From Litomosoides sigmodontis (taxonomy: Eukaryota > Nematoda > Chromadorea > Rhabditida > Onchocercidae): DNA of 64,000 nucleotides. Both the position numbers and the translations under genes were made by a program. A model generated the notes under the pieces. That model ran no database searches. It was not told the origin of the DNA and saw only the letters and a list, made by a program, of their open reading frames with translations. The stretch's first letter is position 1. Every line of letters begins with the position of its first letter. Positions 25,707 to 38,425 of this stretch are shown here, piece after piece. The DNA is taken from contig OY718805.1 in assembly GCA_963070105.1 (NCBI GenBank), positions 6,754,001 to 6,818,000 of the forward strand, given 5' to 3'.

Positions 25707-28341
25707 ATGAGCAACAATATTGATAAAGCACTATTTGTAAATGCATTATTTTCCACTCCTGGTAGATTCAAATTTCATAATGCTGGTAATGCTAGCAATA
25801 GTAAGAAGCCATGCTTAATCAATGTTACCAATATACTCAACATGAACAAGGTTAAAAATTTATGAGTGACTTTTCATTGTTGATGTATGGGAAAAACTTT
25901 CAAGTAATAACTCTTTCAATTAGACAAATTTCATTCACAGAAACAACTTGCGGGAAGCACTCTAGTGAGCGGCAATAAAAGAATTTTTCGCTCCAATGGA
26001 CCGAATTTTTGAAATGAAATTTGCGATTACAACCGCTGCCTTCTTTCAATTAGGAGGAACGAATAAGTAGTTGAGACATTTGCAGATACTGTCAAATTTT
26101 CATGATTGCTCATCGAATAAAAAAACAAGCAACGATGTTGATAATGGTGAATCGGGGTGGGATTTCTGGAGTAGAGTATACGATGATCCGGTGTTGAAAT
26201 CACAAATAAGCGATCGCTTCCACGTACTTTTAGTTACAGTTTTTCTACAATGAGCGTGCTCACTACTAATTGACAATAATGCTACAGAAGCCATTCAAGT
26301 TTCTCAGATCTCATTTCAGAATGCTCCAACTATATCAGAGATGTTAACAAGTGAAAAACTTATCCGCGCGCAACTTATATTTTTAAATGTACCAAGGATT
26401 GGTGCTGCTTCACAGCAGGTAATACCTCTCTGAAACTAATCCAACAAGTAGCAGACCGCTTCTCATTGTATTAAAATCAGAAGAGGAACAGTTTTCCTCC
26501 TCTCTTGGCAGCATTTCTGTTTAGATTATTCGATCCCTCATCGAAAGCGAATGTGGGAAAAATATTGCTATATTCGATATTGCCATCAGCAATCGGCGTT
26601 GGTTCGTTCTCACTGCTTGCACGTCACATAAACGCTGATTTTACTGCATGCTAATGCTAGAATACCTATATGCAACTAAAAATCTTAAATAATATTAAAT
26701 TAAATAAATTTTTATTTTAAATTAAATAAATTTTCAACACCTAATACAACACATATTAACCTAATTTTTTTAGGCGTGTCCGTTTCTATCGATGCGAAGA
26801 TGCATTGGAAGTTCTTCGAACCTTTAACGGCTATTGCTTTCGAAACCGATTCCTGTCGGTTCGTTATGAGGATTATGTTACTTGTAAGGTAAAGTTTATT
26901 GCATGAGGGGTAGTAAATCCGTGTATGCATAGAAGTAATTCGTTTTAATTGCATTCAGAATTTTGAAGTGGATGAAGAGCCTGACAAATTGAAATTGGAA
27001 TCAAAAGTGGATTATCGATTGGATATGAATATTATTTCCGGTATTAACAAAAGCGTGTGGGATGCTATCGAGTTTTCCCAGATTGAGCAATTCAAAAAGT
27101 ACATAAGTTTCTGTTGTTAACCTATCAGCAGAAAGGCTGATGTCCTTATGAATGGGTGAATTCAGGGTAACGGTAGAATGGTATATCGTACCAAGTGATA
27201 AATAAATAAATTTAGTTTTTACAATCACTTCCACATATACCTTAATTCTTACATTCTGAAACTGATTTTACACGTATTTTAGTAACCTTATGAGACTACT
27301 AGCGAATTCAGACAGGAATAATGCGGGTATTTGTATTGATGATCAGCGTATTAGGCAGTTGGCATCTTGTGAATCAGCACTTATCGAGGCAATCCTAAAA
27401 CAATGGCCCATCGGCTTATTCCGCATGTGTGCTCCTCAGGTTTGCATTCCTTTCCCGGAGACTGGCATTCCTGGAAATTGAGAGTTCCTATTTCAGGTCC
27501 GTTTGACGGGAAGATGGCTTAGTCTGAGTGACCAAAATCAAAATGCTGTTCTAAGTAAAGTTGCTATAGAGGTACGGCTTCAGTTTGATGCTATTAATTT
27601 TGAGTGGCAATTTCCTTGGAGAGTTATAATTGGAACGAGTCGGAAGGAGCTGGATGGTATCTTCTCATTAAAATATCGTTTAATGAAAAAGCAATCGCAT
27701 CAAAAAATATCAATCCTAGCACAATGGATTTAAAATGTAAAAGGAAATGAAACTAACGGAAATGCATGCATGCGTGCATGCGTGGAACAAAGGAACAGAT
27801 AGATAGTGATCATGAAGTACATTGCAATCAAAATTCTTTCGCAAAACAATGCGACATTGTGAAGCTTTAAAATACTATCACATAATATTGCAGTCATACC
27901 CACGGATATACGTAGAGACATGGGAACCCATTGCGCCTACGATAATTCACACTAAATATCACCTGGTGGATTATTCTTGCGCTCTTTTGCGTCATTTCGG
28001 TGCCCAACAAATACAGGTGGACTTGCCGTGGCGAATCCTAACAGCTCTTCTTCCATCAAGTGCAGATTGGCCACAGGATTCTGTAGAATTAATGAACTTG
28101 GTAGGAATATTTTCCTGTCACTCCATTATACAACTGAATTTTTTGAAAAAATTTAAAGATGAAAAAAAGTGAAAAAAAGAACTGGAAAAAGTAAGAAGTC
28201 AAAAATTAATACTTTAATCATCTTTTGTAGGTATCTAAATTATCACCTCATACAAGCGTGTTTGGACGGACATTATTCCTTGTAAGTGACGGACATCACA
28301 GACGAGAACTTGCACAGAAATTGTTACAATTACCAGAATGA
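25707..28341 (+). CDS. RRM-domain protein of unknown function
   Basis: Eleven exons give about 435 residues: 25707-25850, 25941-25964, 26086-26223, 26320-26418, 26525 to about 26622, 26774-26888, 26959-27098, 27283-27439, 27497-27571, 27894-28100 and 28231-28341. The middle carries one RRM-like fold: strand LIFLNVPRIG (RNP2 position), a helix after IIRSLIE, a strand VRFYRCEDALEVL in the RNP1/helix-2 region, then FNGYCFRNRFLSVRYED. The C-terminal 200 residues are helical and match nothing I recognise (ALIEAILKQWPIGLFRM, HLVDYSCALLRHFGAQQIQ, ending QKLLQLPE). The exon 5 end is uncertain: 26601 and 26622 both keep frame. Exon 2 is only 24 bases. The gene lies downstream of mut-7 on the same strand, so a role in RNA metabolism is possible but not shown. 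Confidence 0.75.
27762..27784. repeat. Palindromic GCATGC repeat in intron
   Basis: Alternating purine-pyrimidine run made of overlapping ATGCATGC and GCGTGCATGC units, inside the ninth intron of the RRM gene. It is self-complementary and could form a hairpin or Z-DNA. No coding role. Confidence 0.85.
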
Positions 28342-28683
28342 TGTAGATATAAATCGTGATATAAAAGCGTTTAAAATTATTTATTTTGATAGTACAATTG
28401 TCATCGCATAATACAAATGTTAAATGACGTTACTTTATCCACTCTAACATCTCATCTATACCATCGCTAAAAAATTTAAATAATATATTTAGATGAAGGA
28501 GGTATATGAAAGTGTTTCATAAGTTCATCATCGCAATATCTACGCAACAGTTCATGATGATCAAACGTGTCGACGCTTCTAATCCTTCACAGACATTGTA
28601 GTAACATTTCATTTAATCGTCAAGCATATGGTATGAAGTTTGTGGAAAATAGATTAAGAAAGGAATATTACTGTCACATAACG
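28342..28683. other. Convergent 3' region between the RRM and MGC genes
   Basis: About 340 bases between the stop of the plus-strand RRM gene and the most distal stop considered for the minus-strand MGC protein. It looks like shared 3' UTR sequence. No gene seen. Confidence 0.5.
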
Positions 28684-29858
28684 CTAAATATTATGATTGC
28701 GCAACACTATCTTCTGATCGAGATGGTACCAAGTCGAATTCTGGCATTCTAAGAGGTACTTCGTATAGTGTATCATCTTCCGGATTTGCTCGGCTTCGTT
28801 TTGTCTTTCTACAATTCATAATTTTTCCGACGTTCTTATATTAGTTTACAGTTTTAGTGGTAAATTTAACTGTAGAAATGTAGGAACCAAAATCACTTTT
28901 AATTCGACCTGTAGTCCTCGGCATTGATTGTGACAATCCAAGAGAGAAGGACAGGAATTATCCGCCATTTACATAATAGCTTGTTACAATCATCCTCTCC
29001 CAACTCCACTTTCATCAAAACTGGCCGATGAAAAATGAATGAATATATGGTGTAAAAGACTAACGTTCGAATTTGTAATTGTTTACTGTTGTTCAGCAAA
29101 TATTTTCTGTTCAACGTCTCACCCAAGTCCTTAGGTCCTGAAACACTTTAAACATCCTGCTTAATACGATAATAAGCAGCGATAAATGACTTCCCTTACT
29201 TCTGTTATTGTTGGGACTTCGTTCTGATTCATGCTTATGAAGTTTATTCCTTTTCAACTGATTCCGATTACCAACAGCCTCTTCATTTGGTTCCGCACTT
29301 CGTGATACAATTGTACTCAGTTTCAGACCTGCTCCTTCTGGTACAACATTTCCCACTTCATCATTCAATTCCTCGCTCGAAAATGTTATTCTGCTAAGGG
29401 AACTTTTGTTCCGGAAGGATAATGATAGTCCGTTGTGGATAAAATTAGATTAAGTTCACTCCATCTACGACCAGAAAAAGACGGTAAATAGCTTGGATAA
29501 CATACTTTTCTGCAACTGCCTCTTTACTGCTTCGCTCTGATCGCAGTTTTTCTATTACTGGTTCACCTGCTATCTGGAAATTACTCTAGCAACCTGTCAA
29601 CTAATTCCTTTCATTTTAATCCTATTAGAGAAAATTACACTTTTAAAATTTCAGACCAACTTTTCTTTAACTGCAGAATTCAGTAATCGCTTCTCATTCT
29701 AAGAATTTCTCTCACAATATCATTTGTTGATTTTTTAGAATAAAAGTTATTTGGCAGACATTTGAAGTTGCAGTTACGTTTTCCTTTGCATCAGGTTTTG
29801 ATAGCTTTGATCTTGTCGTCTTCGCATTCTCACTTTGCTTACTAAACTGACAACCCAT
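28684..29858 (-). CDS. MGC-type N-acylated, probably disordered membrane-associated protein
   Basis: Exons 29858-29760, 29573-29506, 29393-29200, a short exon starting 29137 and a last exon starting 28808. The N-terminus MGCQFSKQSENAK fits an N-myristoylation signal (Gly2, Ser6) with an adjacent palmitoylatable Cys3, so the protein probably sits on the inner face of membranes. The rest is charged and low in hydrophobics (EKLRSERSSKEAVAEK, SSEELNDEVGNVVPEGAG, KRNKLHKHESERSPNNNR). No family recognised. The 3' end is unresolved. Exon 4 may stop at 29123, a 15-base microexon with donor gtgaga. Two frames are open in the last exon: one ends RNHNI at 28684, matching that phase; the other reads DDTLYEVPLRMPEFDLVP, ends VAQS at 28691 and looks more protein-like. 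Alternative splicing is possible. Confidence 0.6.
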
Positions 29859-31233
29859 TTGTTTATTTTTCTATTAGATCACCCTATTTCAAATAATGCA
29901 AAATGATAAATAACAACGAGGTATTCATCAATGACTTATGTATGCATCGCTTTTGCTGACATAATTTATTTAAATTATCTCAATTGAAATTTTACAAAAA
30001 TATTCGGTCGTAAAAGAAAAGGAGACTAAGGTTATTCAAACCGAAATAATTACTTTGTAAAGTGTATGTAAAGTGTAAGTTGAGCAGCGTTACTAATGCA
30101 GAAAATAAGTTAAATAAGAGAAATCAACGAATAAATATGGAAAGATGTACGGAAATGAATTCATATAATCATCAGTTTCATGATATCACCGCAACCAAAA
30201 AAATGTTTTTGAAATGCAATTAATTTATTGCTTGATAAGCTGACGTGAAATATTATAATGACCAAAAACGGTGCGAACGTCCCTCAAACATCTTATTTTG
30301 AATATCTCGAATATTTTAATTTTCTGTTAGGAAAATAATGTACTTAAAGACGTGACAAGAATAAATCGCACATGTAAACGAGGCTAAGAATCTCTTTCTT
30401 TACAAAAAGAATAGCCTATCGCATACTCGAAAAAAAGGATATAGCTCACTCATTAAACAGTCAAAAATGAACTTTCCTTACTCTGACAAATGCTCTTTAC
30501 TACAACTACTCTATTGTAGTTTGAAAAAAGAGGCAGAGAAATTAGATAACGTGAGTCCTACAAATGGAAGTTACAGTGATATTTCGGTAAAATCCAATGT
30601 GTAACAAATCATTTCATTTTATGTAGCATGTCCAGGAGCAGAATGACGAAAATGACAGAACAAAGCTGAAATTCAGGACGGTTTCAAACGAATATACCAT
30701 GCACATTTCGAGGTTAGGAGCTGTTTTCTCGGGCGTTTCTGAGCAATACATCAATTGTTTTCATGAAAGGAACTTTTTTCCAAACAGCTAGAGCAAGACC
30801 AAGAAGTGTTCGGTACTTCACTATAATTCTCTACTCCACTACATATGTATTACTGTGTGTAACGGAGGAAAACATGAAGAATGCGAAAGCGTGACGGTGA
30901 ATTAATCCATTTAAAAATGGGCCATTTGATATGCGAATACATCAAATGCACTAGAGTAACCTCTTACTAGTCAACACATACCCAAATACTTGGTCTCGAT
31001 TAACGCTAACAGATACCAAAATACTGCTATCGATATATTAACACTATGAAAAAGCGTGGAAGATGCCACAATACTCACTCGGCAATTCAGTGCCACTATT
31101 TTAGTATTTCTGCTACACAAGAACTTCAATTGTCTTTTTTTATTCTGCAATTTCGAACAAAAAGAATATAACTGGACCACATGAGATCAAACGAAATAAA
31201 CCGGAAAATAATAATTGAAAGAGGAGTGTTATT
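29859..31233. other. Intergenic, no gene seen
   Basis: AT-rich sequence upstream of the MGC gene and downstream of crn-5, both on the minus strand. The only longer open frame (minus 31180-30971, 69 codons) has no family resemblance or splice support. Confidence 0.5.
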
Positions 31234-32456
31234 CTACTTCCAAATATCGACGCTAAGTTTCCTTTGCAAAATCTCTCGATAAAACATAAAGATATCAGCA
31301 GAAGCTTGTTTAGCTAGCGTTCTAGCAGCTTCAAATGTACCATACTCGAATGTTCCATCTGTATCGCAAGCCACCGTTTTCACCGATTCCTGCATTTACA
31401 TGTCATTGACATTCCACTTAATAGACAAAAAAACGGCTTGCACTCACATAACAAGTAATATCATGGAAATAAAAAGAGCACAATCGTAACTGCATAAAAA
31501 GCATTTTCAACTTGTAAAATAACACCAGTTACCAATATTGAAATCTCCGCCAACGAACTAAAATCTCATAAACTTACTTTTCCACTCGAATGAAATGCAA
31601 ATGTATAGAATGCATCAGCGGAGGAGCACTGTGCACAGGCTGGGTCCAAAATAAGATTTCCTTGAGAAACTGCTACAGTGACTCCACAAAATACCCCATT
31701 CATAATAACGCCTAAGTCTAGAGCTGCCAAACAAGCAGCATTTAGAGCTGCAGCTGCCTTAAGATAACATCAACACATAAAAATGCAACGCGGAAGGAAA
31801 TGGATGAAACTATTTTAATGAAACATTTCTGGAGAGGTACAAAATAATATTAGTATAAATTTCCAGTAATACCTCACAGCCGCCCTTCTGAAGTAGCTGC
31901 ACGGTAACATTGAGAATAACGCGAGGATAGTGAACGTGGTCAATGGTATGCTTCAACGCAGCACCTAGTAATCGATTAATCTGGAAATAACGAACTGGTT
32001 ATCCTAAAACACTATTAAAATTACTGAAGGAGAGAATTTATGGTATCTAGGAAAGCAATAATCCACAATATTAAATAATTTTATACAGAACTTATCAAAA
32101 AACTAACAAATCATTTAACGCTTCAAAAGAAATGCACATTTCATGAACCACCTAAAGTATATGCCGAACACAGTCGTGTCTCATTTAAAACTGTAAAGCT
32201 TGAAATGTCATAAAGAGACCTTAACAGAATCTTTTTGTCCATTAGGATATTTATAACAGATATCAATGACGAGTCTTTCGCTGAGTCGTTTTGAAGAAGA
32301 GACATTACCAGGACCATTGATTCCACACCATATTACAGTGGTACCTTGTTCCAAAGCACAAGAACCATCAGCTCGAGGCAGAAAACTTAGTTGTGCTCTA
32401 AGATCGCGTAGCTTTTGGTAAGAACTATCAGAGCCTTCAGACGGTGTTACTTCCAT
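31234..32456 (-). CDS. crn-5: Exosome RNase-PH-like subunit RRP46 / EXOSC5
   Basis: Four exons, 32456-32220, 31980-31873, 31757-31578 and 31389-31234, all phase 0, give 226 residues, close to human EXOSC5. RNase PH fold motifs are in order: LRAQLSFLPRADGSCALEQG, TTVIWCGINGPG, then the second-half strands AAAALNAACLAALDLGV and DAFYTFAFHSSG, and a C-terminal helix MFYREILQRK. In the nine-subunit exosome ring this protein is normally non-catalytic and pairs with RRP41/42-type subunits in nuclear and cytoplasmic RNA decay. In C. elegans CRN-5 is also implicated in apoptotic DNA degradation. The exon 2/3 regions align without gaps to the family. An unpaired acceptor (ttctag) lies nine bases before the ATG. 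Confidence 0.93.
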
Positions 32457-33267
32457 TTACTCTTTCTAGAACAAATATCCCTCATATTAATCCATTTGTT
32501 TTGTTACAATATCAAATTTTTTCAATTAAATTTAAGAAAGGCTAAAAAATATAAGCTCGGTAACAAATATATCATATTGAAATAGAAAAAAATCGCCGAT
32601 AAAACAGTCCACTACCCCTCGGGAAATGTATTTGGGGAGAACGTGTCACTCAACTAAGAGGTTCGATCCCCACGATTTCATTGCAGGCAGTGCAGCTCCT
32701 TACGGCCGGCCGCAAATCGTTGCCGTCGTTTGAAGGTGTTGATGTGGCGCAAAGGTCAGGGGGGCGGGCTGAGTTTTGGTTGTAGTGTCTTCGTGCGCTT
32801 TAGTTGACTTTGCTCTTTCTGCTAGTTTGGTCAGTGACCTCAACAACATTTCTGCTAGTAGATTTTGGAATGTTGCCATATTACACACTCTTTATTATTG
32901 ACCATATTAGGGTTGAGGAAGGTGTCCGTGCGGTTTATTAGATATTCGGATCGCAGTTATATTAGGGAAACTTTTTTCTAGCGAATGAGGAAGCGCTGAG
33001 TAACACTACAAACAACGAGTGATGAAAAAAGAAGGCTAAAGAAAGGAAAATGCTTTCATCGACACCGCTCAGCGCACCGAATTCGGTATTTCACTGTCGG
33101 AATTTTAAGTCAAAAAATTAGTGGCCCCAATTCACAGTTTCTCATCGGTGTTGCTATTACTTCAGTAATCTCTATTATCGTTATTATTATATTGCTCACA
33201 GAAATTGATCGGGATTGAGTTTGTTGTTTGCAGCGCTGTTGGAATTACTTTTTCCAACTTGTTGCTA
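32457..33267. other. Bidirectional promoter region crn-5 / NECAP
   Basis: About 800 bases between two divergent starts, with a GC-richer patch at 32640-32900 that includes a G-run (caggggggcggg). A 62-codon minus-strand frame at 32888-32700 has no family resemblance. A tRNA-like string 'ggttcgatcccc' at 32661-32672 does not fold into a tRNA. An acceptor (gtttgcag) at about 33225-33232 probably marks the NECAP leader splice site. Confidence 0.5.
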
Positions 33268-34563
33268 ATGGCCGAAGAATATGAAAGTGTTTGTCTCGTG
33301 AAGCCTGAAGTGTTCGTTTATCGCATACCACCGCTTACGAGCAACCGAGGGCATAAGTAAGGTTTTCTTCTAGGTTCCTTGCCTGCTTTTAATATCTTTA
33401 GCATTATTACAGTTGCCACCAATTGGAGACCATTTTTTGTTCCGTTTTCCGCTGAACTGATCTGTATTTATGATCTATGAGATGTGGTTGGATGTAGTGT
33501 GGGACTTTTGACGACGCAACGCTTAGTTGTCGTAGTCTACATGTCATGAGGAAGTCGTGATAGATCCCGATTGTAAAGTGGCTTTCTGATCAGAATGTAA
33601 TTTTACAGAGCTGCAGATTGGAAGCTAGATGAACCGGACTGGACAGGACGCATACGTTTGGTAGCTATTGGGAATAAGTTAGAATTACGACTAGAAGATA
33701 GGGTTTCTGGACTGTTGTTTGCAAAATGCCCAGTGGATGAATATCCAGGTTTGAGCATCGAGCCTGTCCTCGACTCCTCACGGTATTTTGTCGTTCGATT
33801 AAAAAATGATAGTGGTCAAACAGCGTTTATCGGTTCGTTCTTTTTGTCAATGCTTATACATAAATCATTTGTAACAATAATTTTCAAATTTAAACGCTGG
33901 AGGAGACCAAACATCGAGGCATTGACTTTCAGTTGGAAACATACGTGAATTATGAACTATAGGCGTTTTACTCTTTGAAGTGTTTTTACTATTCTTCTAG
34001 GTTTGGGGTTTGCTGATCGGAGTGATTCGTTTGATTTGAATGTTGCGTTGCAAGAACATTTCAAATACATTGAAAAAAATGCCGAATTGTGTAAGGAGCA
34101 GATGGATGATCAACCAAAGCTGGATCTTGGTTTCAAAGAAGGGCAAACTATAACTATAAATTTTGGGGTAGATTGTTTGTTACGTATTTTTATTAAAGCA
34201 GTTCCTTTTTTAATGGTTTTTAAGTGTTTGGAACAATTTTGATACTATTTCAGACGTTTTTCGTGGCAAAAATTATTGACATGCATCTCACATTAGTTCG
34301 GTTGCGGTAACCATTTTGCGTATAACATTTACAACTAAAATTTTCGAAATTTCTCCGATTATACTTTATCAAATAACAAGCACCCAAAAATGTATTTCCA
34401 GAAAAAAACATCAACAAATCCTCAACAAGCAAAGGCATCAGCATCAAATGCAAGCGGTAGTTCTGTGGGCTTTCCACTGTTGCCACCACCGCCATCAGCA
34501 ACATCTCCTACTGCTCAACGTTTGCGCAATATTCCAAGCGCAAGAACCGAATTTAAACCTTAG
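33268..34563 (+). CDS. NECAP: NECAP, adaptin-ear-binding coat-associated protein
   Basis: Four exons, 33268-33356, 33609-33832, 34001-34167 and 34402-34563, give 213 residues. The N-terminal PH-like domain of NECAPs is strongly conserved: [97 protein letters not shown] short low-complexity tail contains LLPPPPS. NECAP proteins bind the AP-2 clathrin adaptor and regulate coated-pit assembly. The tail stops at TEFKP, about 60 residues shorter than human NECAP1, and lacks the C-terminal WVQF motif that binds the AP-2 alpha ear. It is the first gene of a collinear plus-strand block. Confidence 0.95.
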
Positions 34564-35429
34564 TCAGTCTAGTAATGGATCTCCTTCCTTGTCGTCACTT
34601 ACTAATTTTGTAATGGAACATGTGCAGATCTGTATATAAGTTACACATAGCTAACCCTTGTTTTTAATGTGCTTCAATTATACCCATCTCGCATTAGGTA
34701 TTTAGGGGGAAGGATATCATGCAGTTTGGTTTAGTTTTAATTCATTTCTAATGTCATTTATTCACTCTATTTCATTAATATGCACCATTTCAACTGCACT
34801 CTTGCCTGTTAGCATGCGTAGTATTTTTTGATTTCATCATTGTTTGTCATTACATCGGCCAGTTTTTACCTGTGATTTTCATAAGATCTGCGACCTTTTT
34901 TTATTTACTAATTGCTAGTGAGAAAAAATCATTCACTGCATTCCGGTAGTGTGCGTCGTCAATGTGATAAAAAATGAAACCGATTAATAAAGCATACACA
35001 TTTCTCCCTTTCATGTTTGAAGTACCGGTTTTATTCCATCGTTTCTCATCCGAGAATTTCAGATATTTGCCTTCAGATTTATTTCCTATATTAGAAATTA
35101 TGAGCAAGACTCTATATCTGCTTTAGTTTTTAATTTATCGCAGGTATAATTGAATTTCTGTAGGCTAAAACAATTTTTCGAAGATGTACTATAAGTAAAT
35201 GGAGTAGGTGTAGTGATGATTAAAGGTACCAACTAAAAAAAATTTAAAGAAGGTGAGGTGGTTTTGGCTATTCAAATGTTCTAGTTAAATATACCTCCAT
35301 TTCTGCACTTTATTAAAAAATTTCCCAGTTTCGGAAAGTTTTGAAATTTTATGACTGGAAAGATTATAGTGTCTTGGGAAATGTGGGGAATAAAATATAC
35401 ATAGCGGTTTTCCTTTTCAGTTTCATTTT
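34564..35429. other. Spacer between NECAP and the first E2 gene
   Basis: AT-rich 3' UTR-like sequence of NECAP and the 5' leader of the next gene. An acceptor (ttttcag) at about 35414-35420 lies nine bases before the next ATG. No exon seen. Confidence 0.5.
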
Positions 35430-37074
35430 ATGCAAATGGAATATTACCCTGCAGCTGGAGGAGATGAAGTACCATATATCCGTCTGACAGATGATAAGTC
35501 AAAGTGTTGTTCTTCAATGAAAAGGCGGAACAACCGGTTGTTAAAGGACTACTTGGAACTGCAGAAAGACCCGCTACCGGATATCGTTACAAAGCCACTG
35601 GATGACAGTTTATTATTGTGGGGCTACGCTATTCGTGGTGCAAAGGATACTCCTTTTGATGGTAATTCTTTAATATTTGAGTTTTGACCTCTTCATCATT
35701 GCTACTTGCTTGCTTTTGTAAAATTTGTTAATGTGCACTCATTTAGCGGCGTGTTGCACTGTCACTTATGTTTATGGTGTAACTGCTTTATATTTTCAAA
35801 TTATACGAAAATATGTATTAAATCTAGGTGGTATATATTACGGCGAGATGCAATTCACCGACGATTTTCCGTGCGTCCCTCCTCATATTATTATGTACAC
35901 TCCAAATGGGAGGTAATTCAAGCACTGCTTATTGTTCTTATATTGTTTTAAATTGAATTCCATGTTGACAGGTATTAACAGAATCTCCATGATTTTAGTT
36001 GAGTATGTAGCTTCTCTAGTCGGATTTAGAAATTCTCGATGATGAATGCTCAGGTGAGATTTAGATTCCAACCTGGTGATCAGATTTGTCTTTCTATTTC
36101 GGCATTTCATTCTCCAAATTGGGATCCGACGTGGACTGTCGGAGCATTTCTGCTTTGTTTCGCCAATTTCATGATGTTCGAGGAGGATGTGATGGGTTCG
36201 GGTATGTAGTTCTTTTTAATTTTGTGAACCTACAGTATTTTTGTTTTTGAAGCAGTTGTAAAGAATGTAGGTCTCTATGTACCAGTAGTATCCCTGTTCT
36301 AGCAAGTTTGTTGTGGGTTCACATTTACAAAATAGTTGCTGATTTCGCCAATTGCAGAAGTAAAACATGGTCTTAACAAGATTTTGGATACTAAGTAAAT
36401 TGTTTCTGAATTCCATTCCCAACATTCATTTTCTCCACTGATCAATTGTTTTTATATCCATTAATTTACTCTTTTTTCAACCATTAGGTTTTGATATCCA
36501 TGTTATCTGTTATTAGCAGGGGTTATTGAGAAAATTTAAGTGTTCATGCATGACGCATATGATGTGCTTTTGCGAATTCAAACTTTTGTGAATTGTTACT
36601 GCAGGCTTTATATCAAGCTCCACGGAACAAAAGCGTCTTCTTGCAAGACAGTCGATGTACTACAATAAGCAAGTTTGTTTTAATGGGCCACTTTTACTCC
36701 TCAGAACTACTTTAATTTCCCTAGCTTTTAAGTGCTGCATGTATGAGTACTTGAGGAATTATGAACCTCATGCCAAGTCAGTTTAATCGGGGTCTTCGGT
36801 CTAACTGGCTAGCATAGTGAGTTTTTTAAAATTAATGATGCTTGGTATTGTCCAATGTATCGTATCACATTGGTGGAGTTGTGTCTTTTTATGCATATCT
36901 TTTCAGAACGAACATTTCATGAAAGCATTTGGTGAGAGACCTTTTGATTCCGAGGGTTCAAGAAAGAAGGTCCAAATAAATGGTATTGAGGAATCAGATG
37001 ACGAGGAAGAAAGTGAATTGTCAAGTTTTTCTGATTCTGACGATGAAAGATTTAAAAAAAGCTTAACACTTTAG
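35430..37074 (+). CDS. Divergent UBE2J2/Ubc6-like ubiquitin-conjugating enzyme
   Basis: Five exons, 35430-35661, 35828-35912, 36065-36201, 36605-36672 and 36907-37074, give 229 residues. The UBC core of the Ubc6/UBE2J group is clear: LLKDYLELQKDPLPDIVTKP, LLWGYAIRGAKDTPFDGGIYYG, DFPCVPPHIIMYTPNGRFQ, QICLSISAFHSPNWDPTWTVG. The active-site cysteine is Cys114 in ICLSIS. It is about 40 residues longer at the N-terminus than its neighbour, its loop after the active site is changed (HSPNWDP for HPDTWNP), and it has no C-terminal membrane anchor. Instead it ends in an acidic Ser/Asp/Glu-rich tail (ESDDEEESELSSFSDSDDE), so it is probably soluble. Intron positions match the canonical UBE2J2 gene 2 kb downstream, indicating tandem duplication. 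Confidence 0.9.
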
Positions 37075-38425
37075 TTCTGCATAAGATCGCGGATCACTAT
37101 GATGAAAGAAATAAGGTTGTGGATTTGAAGTTTTATATTGAATTTAACTTTTTTAAATACATTATTTTTGTATGTGCTCTTATTTTGAGCATATACCTTC
37201 GGGATTGCTTATCGTATACTTCAGTTTAATTTTTCTCGAGCAATAAATGGATTATTCCATTTCATAGACTGTTCATTATTGGACAATCTTTTTCTTACCG
37301 ACATTTTACGTTTTTCCATGTAACTGGAAATGATCATTCTTACTTTTTTCTTCGTTTACACTACTAAAATTTGTGTTTCGTTACGATAGCTCGAAACAAT
37401 TTGATGGTCCATTTGTTAAGTTCTGATTTCACCATTGTCTGCCATGTATTTAGTTACCATATTGTAGCATTTACATAAGCAGTGATATATGATGCACTAT
37501 TTTACTTTTTATTGTACATTGCGAAATATATTCAGGATTATCGTTTGAGAACGATCTCTCCACTTTTCTTTCGTTTTTCAGACAAGTGTATGTTTCTTTA
37601 TTTCATTTGTCCTTGTTATTTGTCTTTCATTCATTCTTTTATATTAAACAATTCAATGCTTAGATTTATTTTATTTTCGTTATTGACATGTACGCACTCA
37701 GTAACGTCTTTAGGGATTGCTCAAACAATACTATTAAGCTTTAGTTACTGGATGACGTCGAATTACGGTATAATTGCTTCTAATGCTGCGATTCGTGACG
37801 GAAGATTGTGTTTTATTTTTTTCTTAATAAATAGTCCATCATTTTATCTGTAGTTTACATATCAGGAATTATCATGAGCGGCGTGCAGGAAAAATAGCAT
37901 ATCAAGTTCAGTGCGGAAAGAGCGTTCATAACTTACTAATATTATTACTCATTATTTTAAAAGCATACCTCAGTTGTTATTGTGACCTCTTATAAACTGC
38001 CATGTTTTGAGCCTATCGTTCAGTAGTTTTATTTTTATAATCTCAGGGCATTGTTATCACATTGTTATTTTTCAGTCGATTTCGATACGAAATACCTCTT
38101 GTTTTGTTATTGTTGTTAATAAAGTATGAATTTCAAGTGAATGTAAAATACAATGTGGTATAAGCCTTTAAGATATCAACGCAGTGATTTAGTATTATTC
38201 TGATGCGGTGCTGACTTGAGTTTCATCGTACTGTTAATGTCAAGACATTGAATCATGTTAAGCTTATGTTTATTTCATTTCGACGCAGTAATTTTAAATG
38301 AGTAGGGGTAAAGACAAAAGTTTGCATAGATTAGGAGAACTGTTAAAAACGTGGTATACGTTTCAAATACCTTACTTCTATCCATATAGAGTATAATAGG
38401 CAGGACCGGACATGATGTAGACTTC
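37075..38425. other. Intergenic, no plus-strand gene
   Basis: T-rich 3' region of the first E2 gene. A plus-strand frame at 37482-37853 (123 codons) is hydrophobic because of T-richness, starts without a proper ATG and is probably not coding. The minus-strand small gene at 38426-38826 begins at its right edge. Confidence 0.45.

Noticed and set aside
32644..32690. tRNA-like T-arm string (ggttcgatcccc) in the crn-5/NECAP promoter
   Set aside because: The flanking bases do not form a T-stem, anticodon arm or acceptor stem, so it is not a tRNA gene.
37482..37853. 123-codon hydrophobic open frame on the plus strand
   Set aside because: It lies in T-rich spacer, has no proper ATG at its start and no splice or family support. 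Hydrophobicity follows from base composition.
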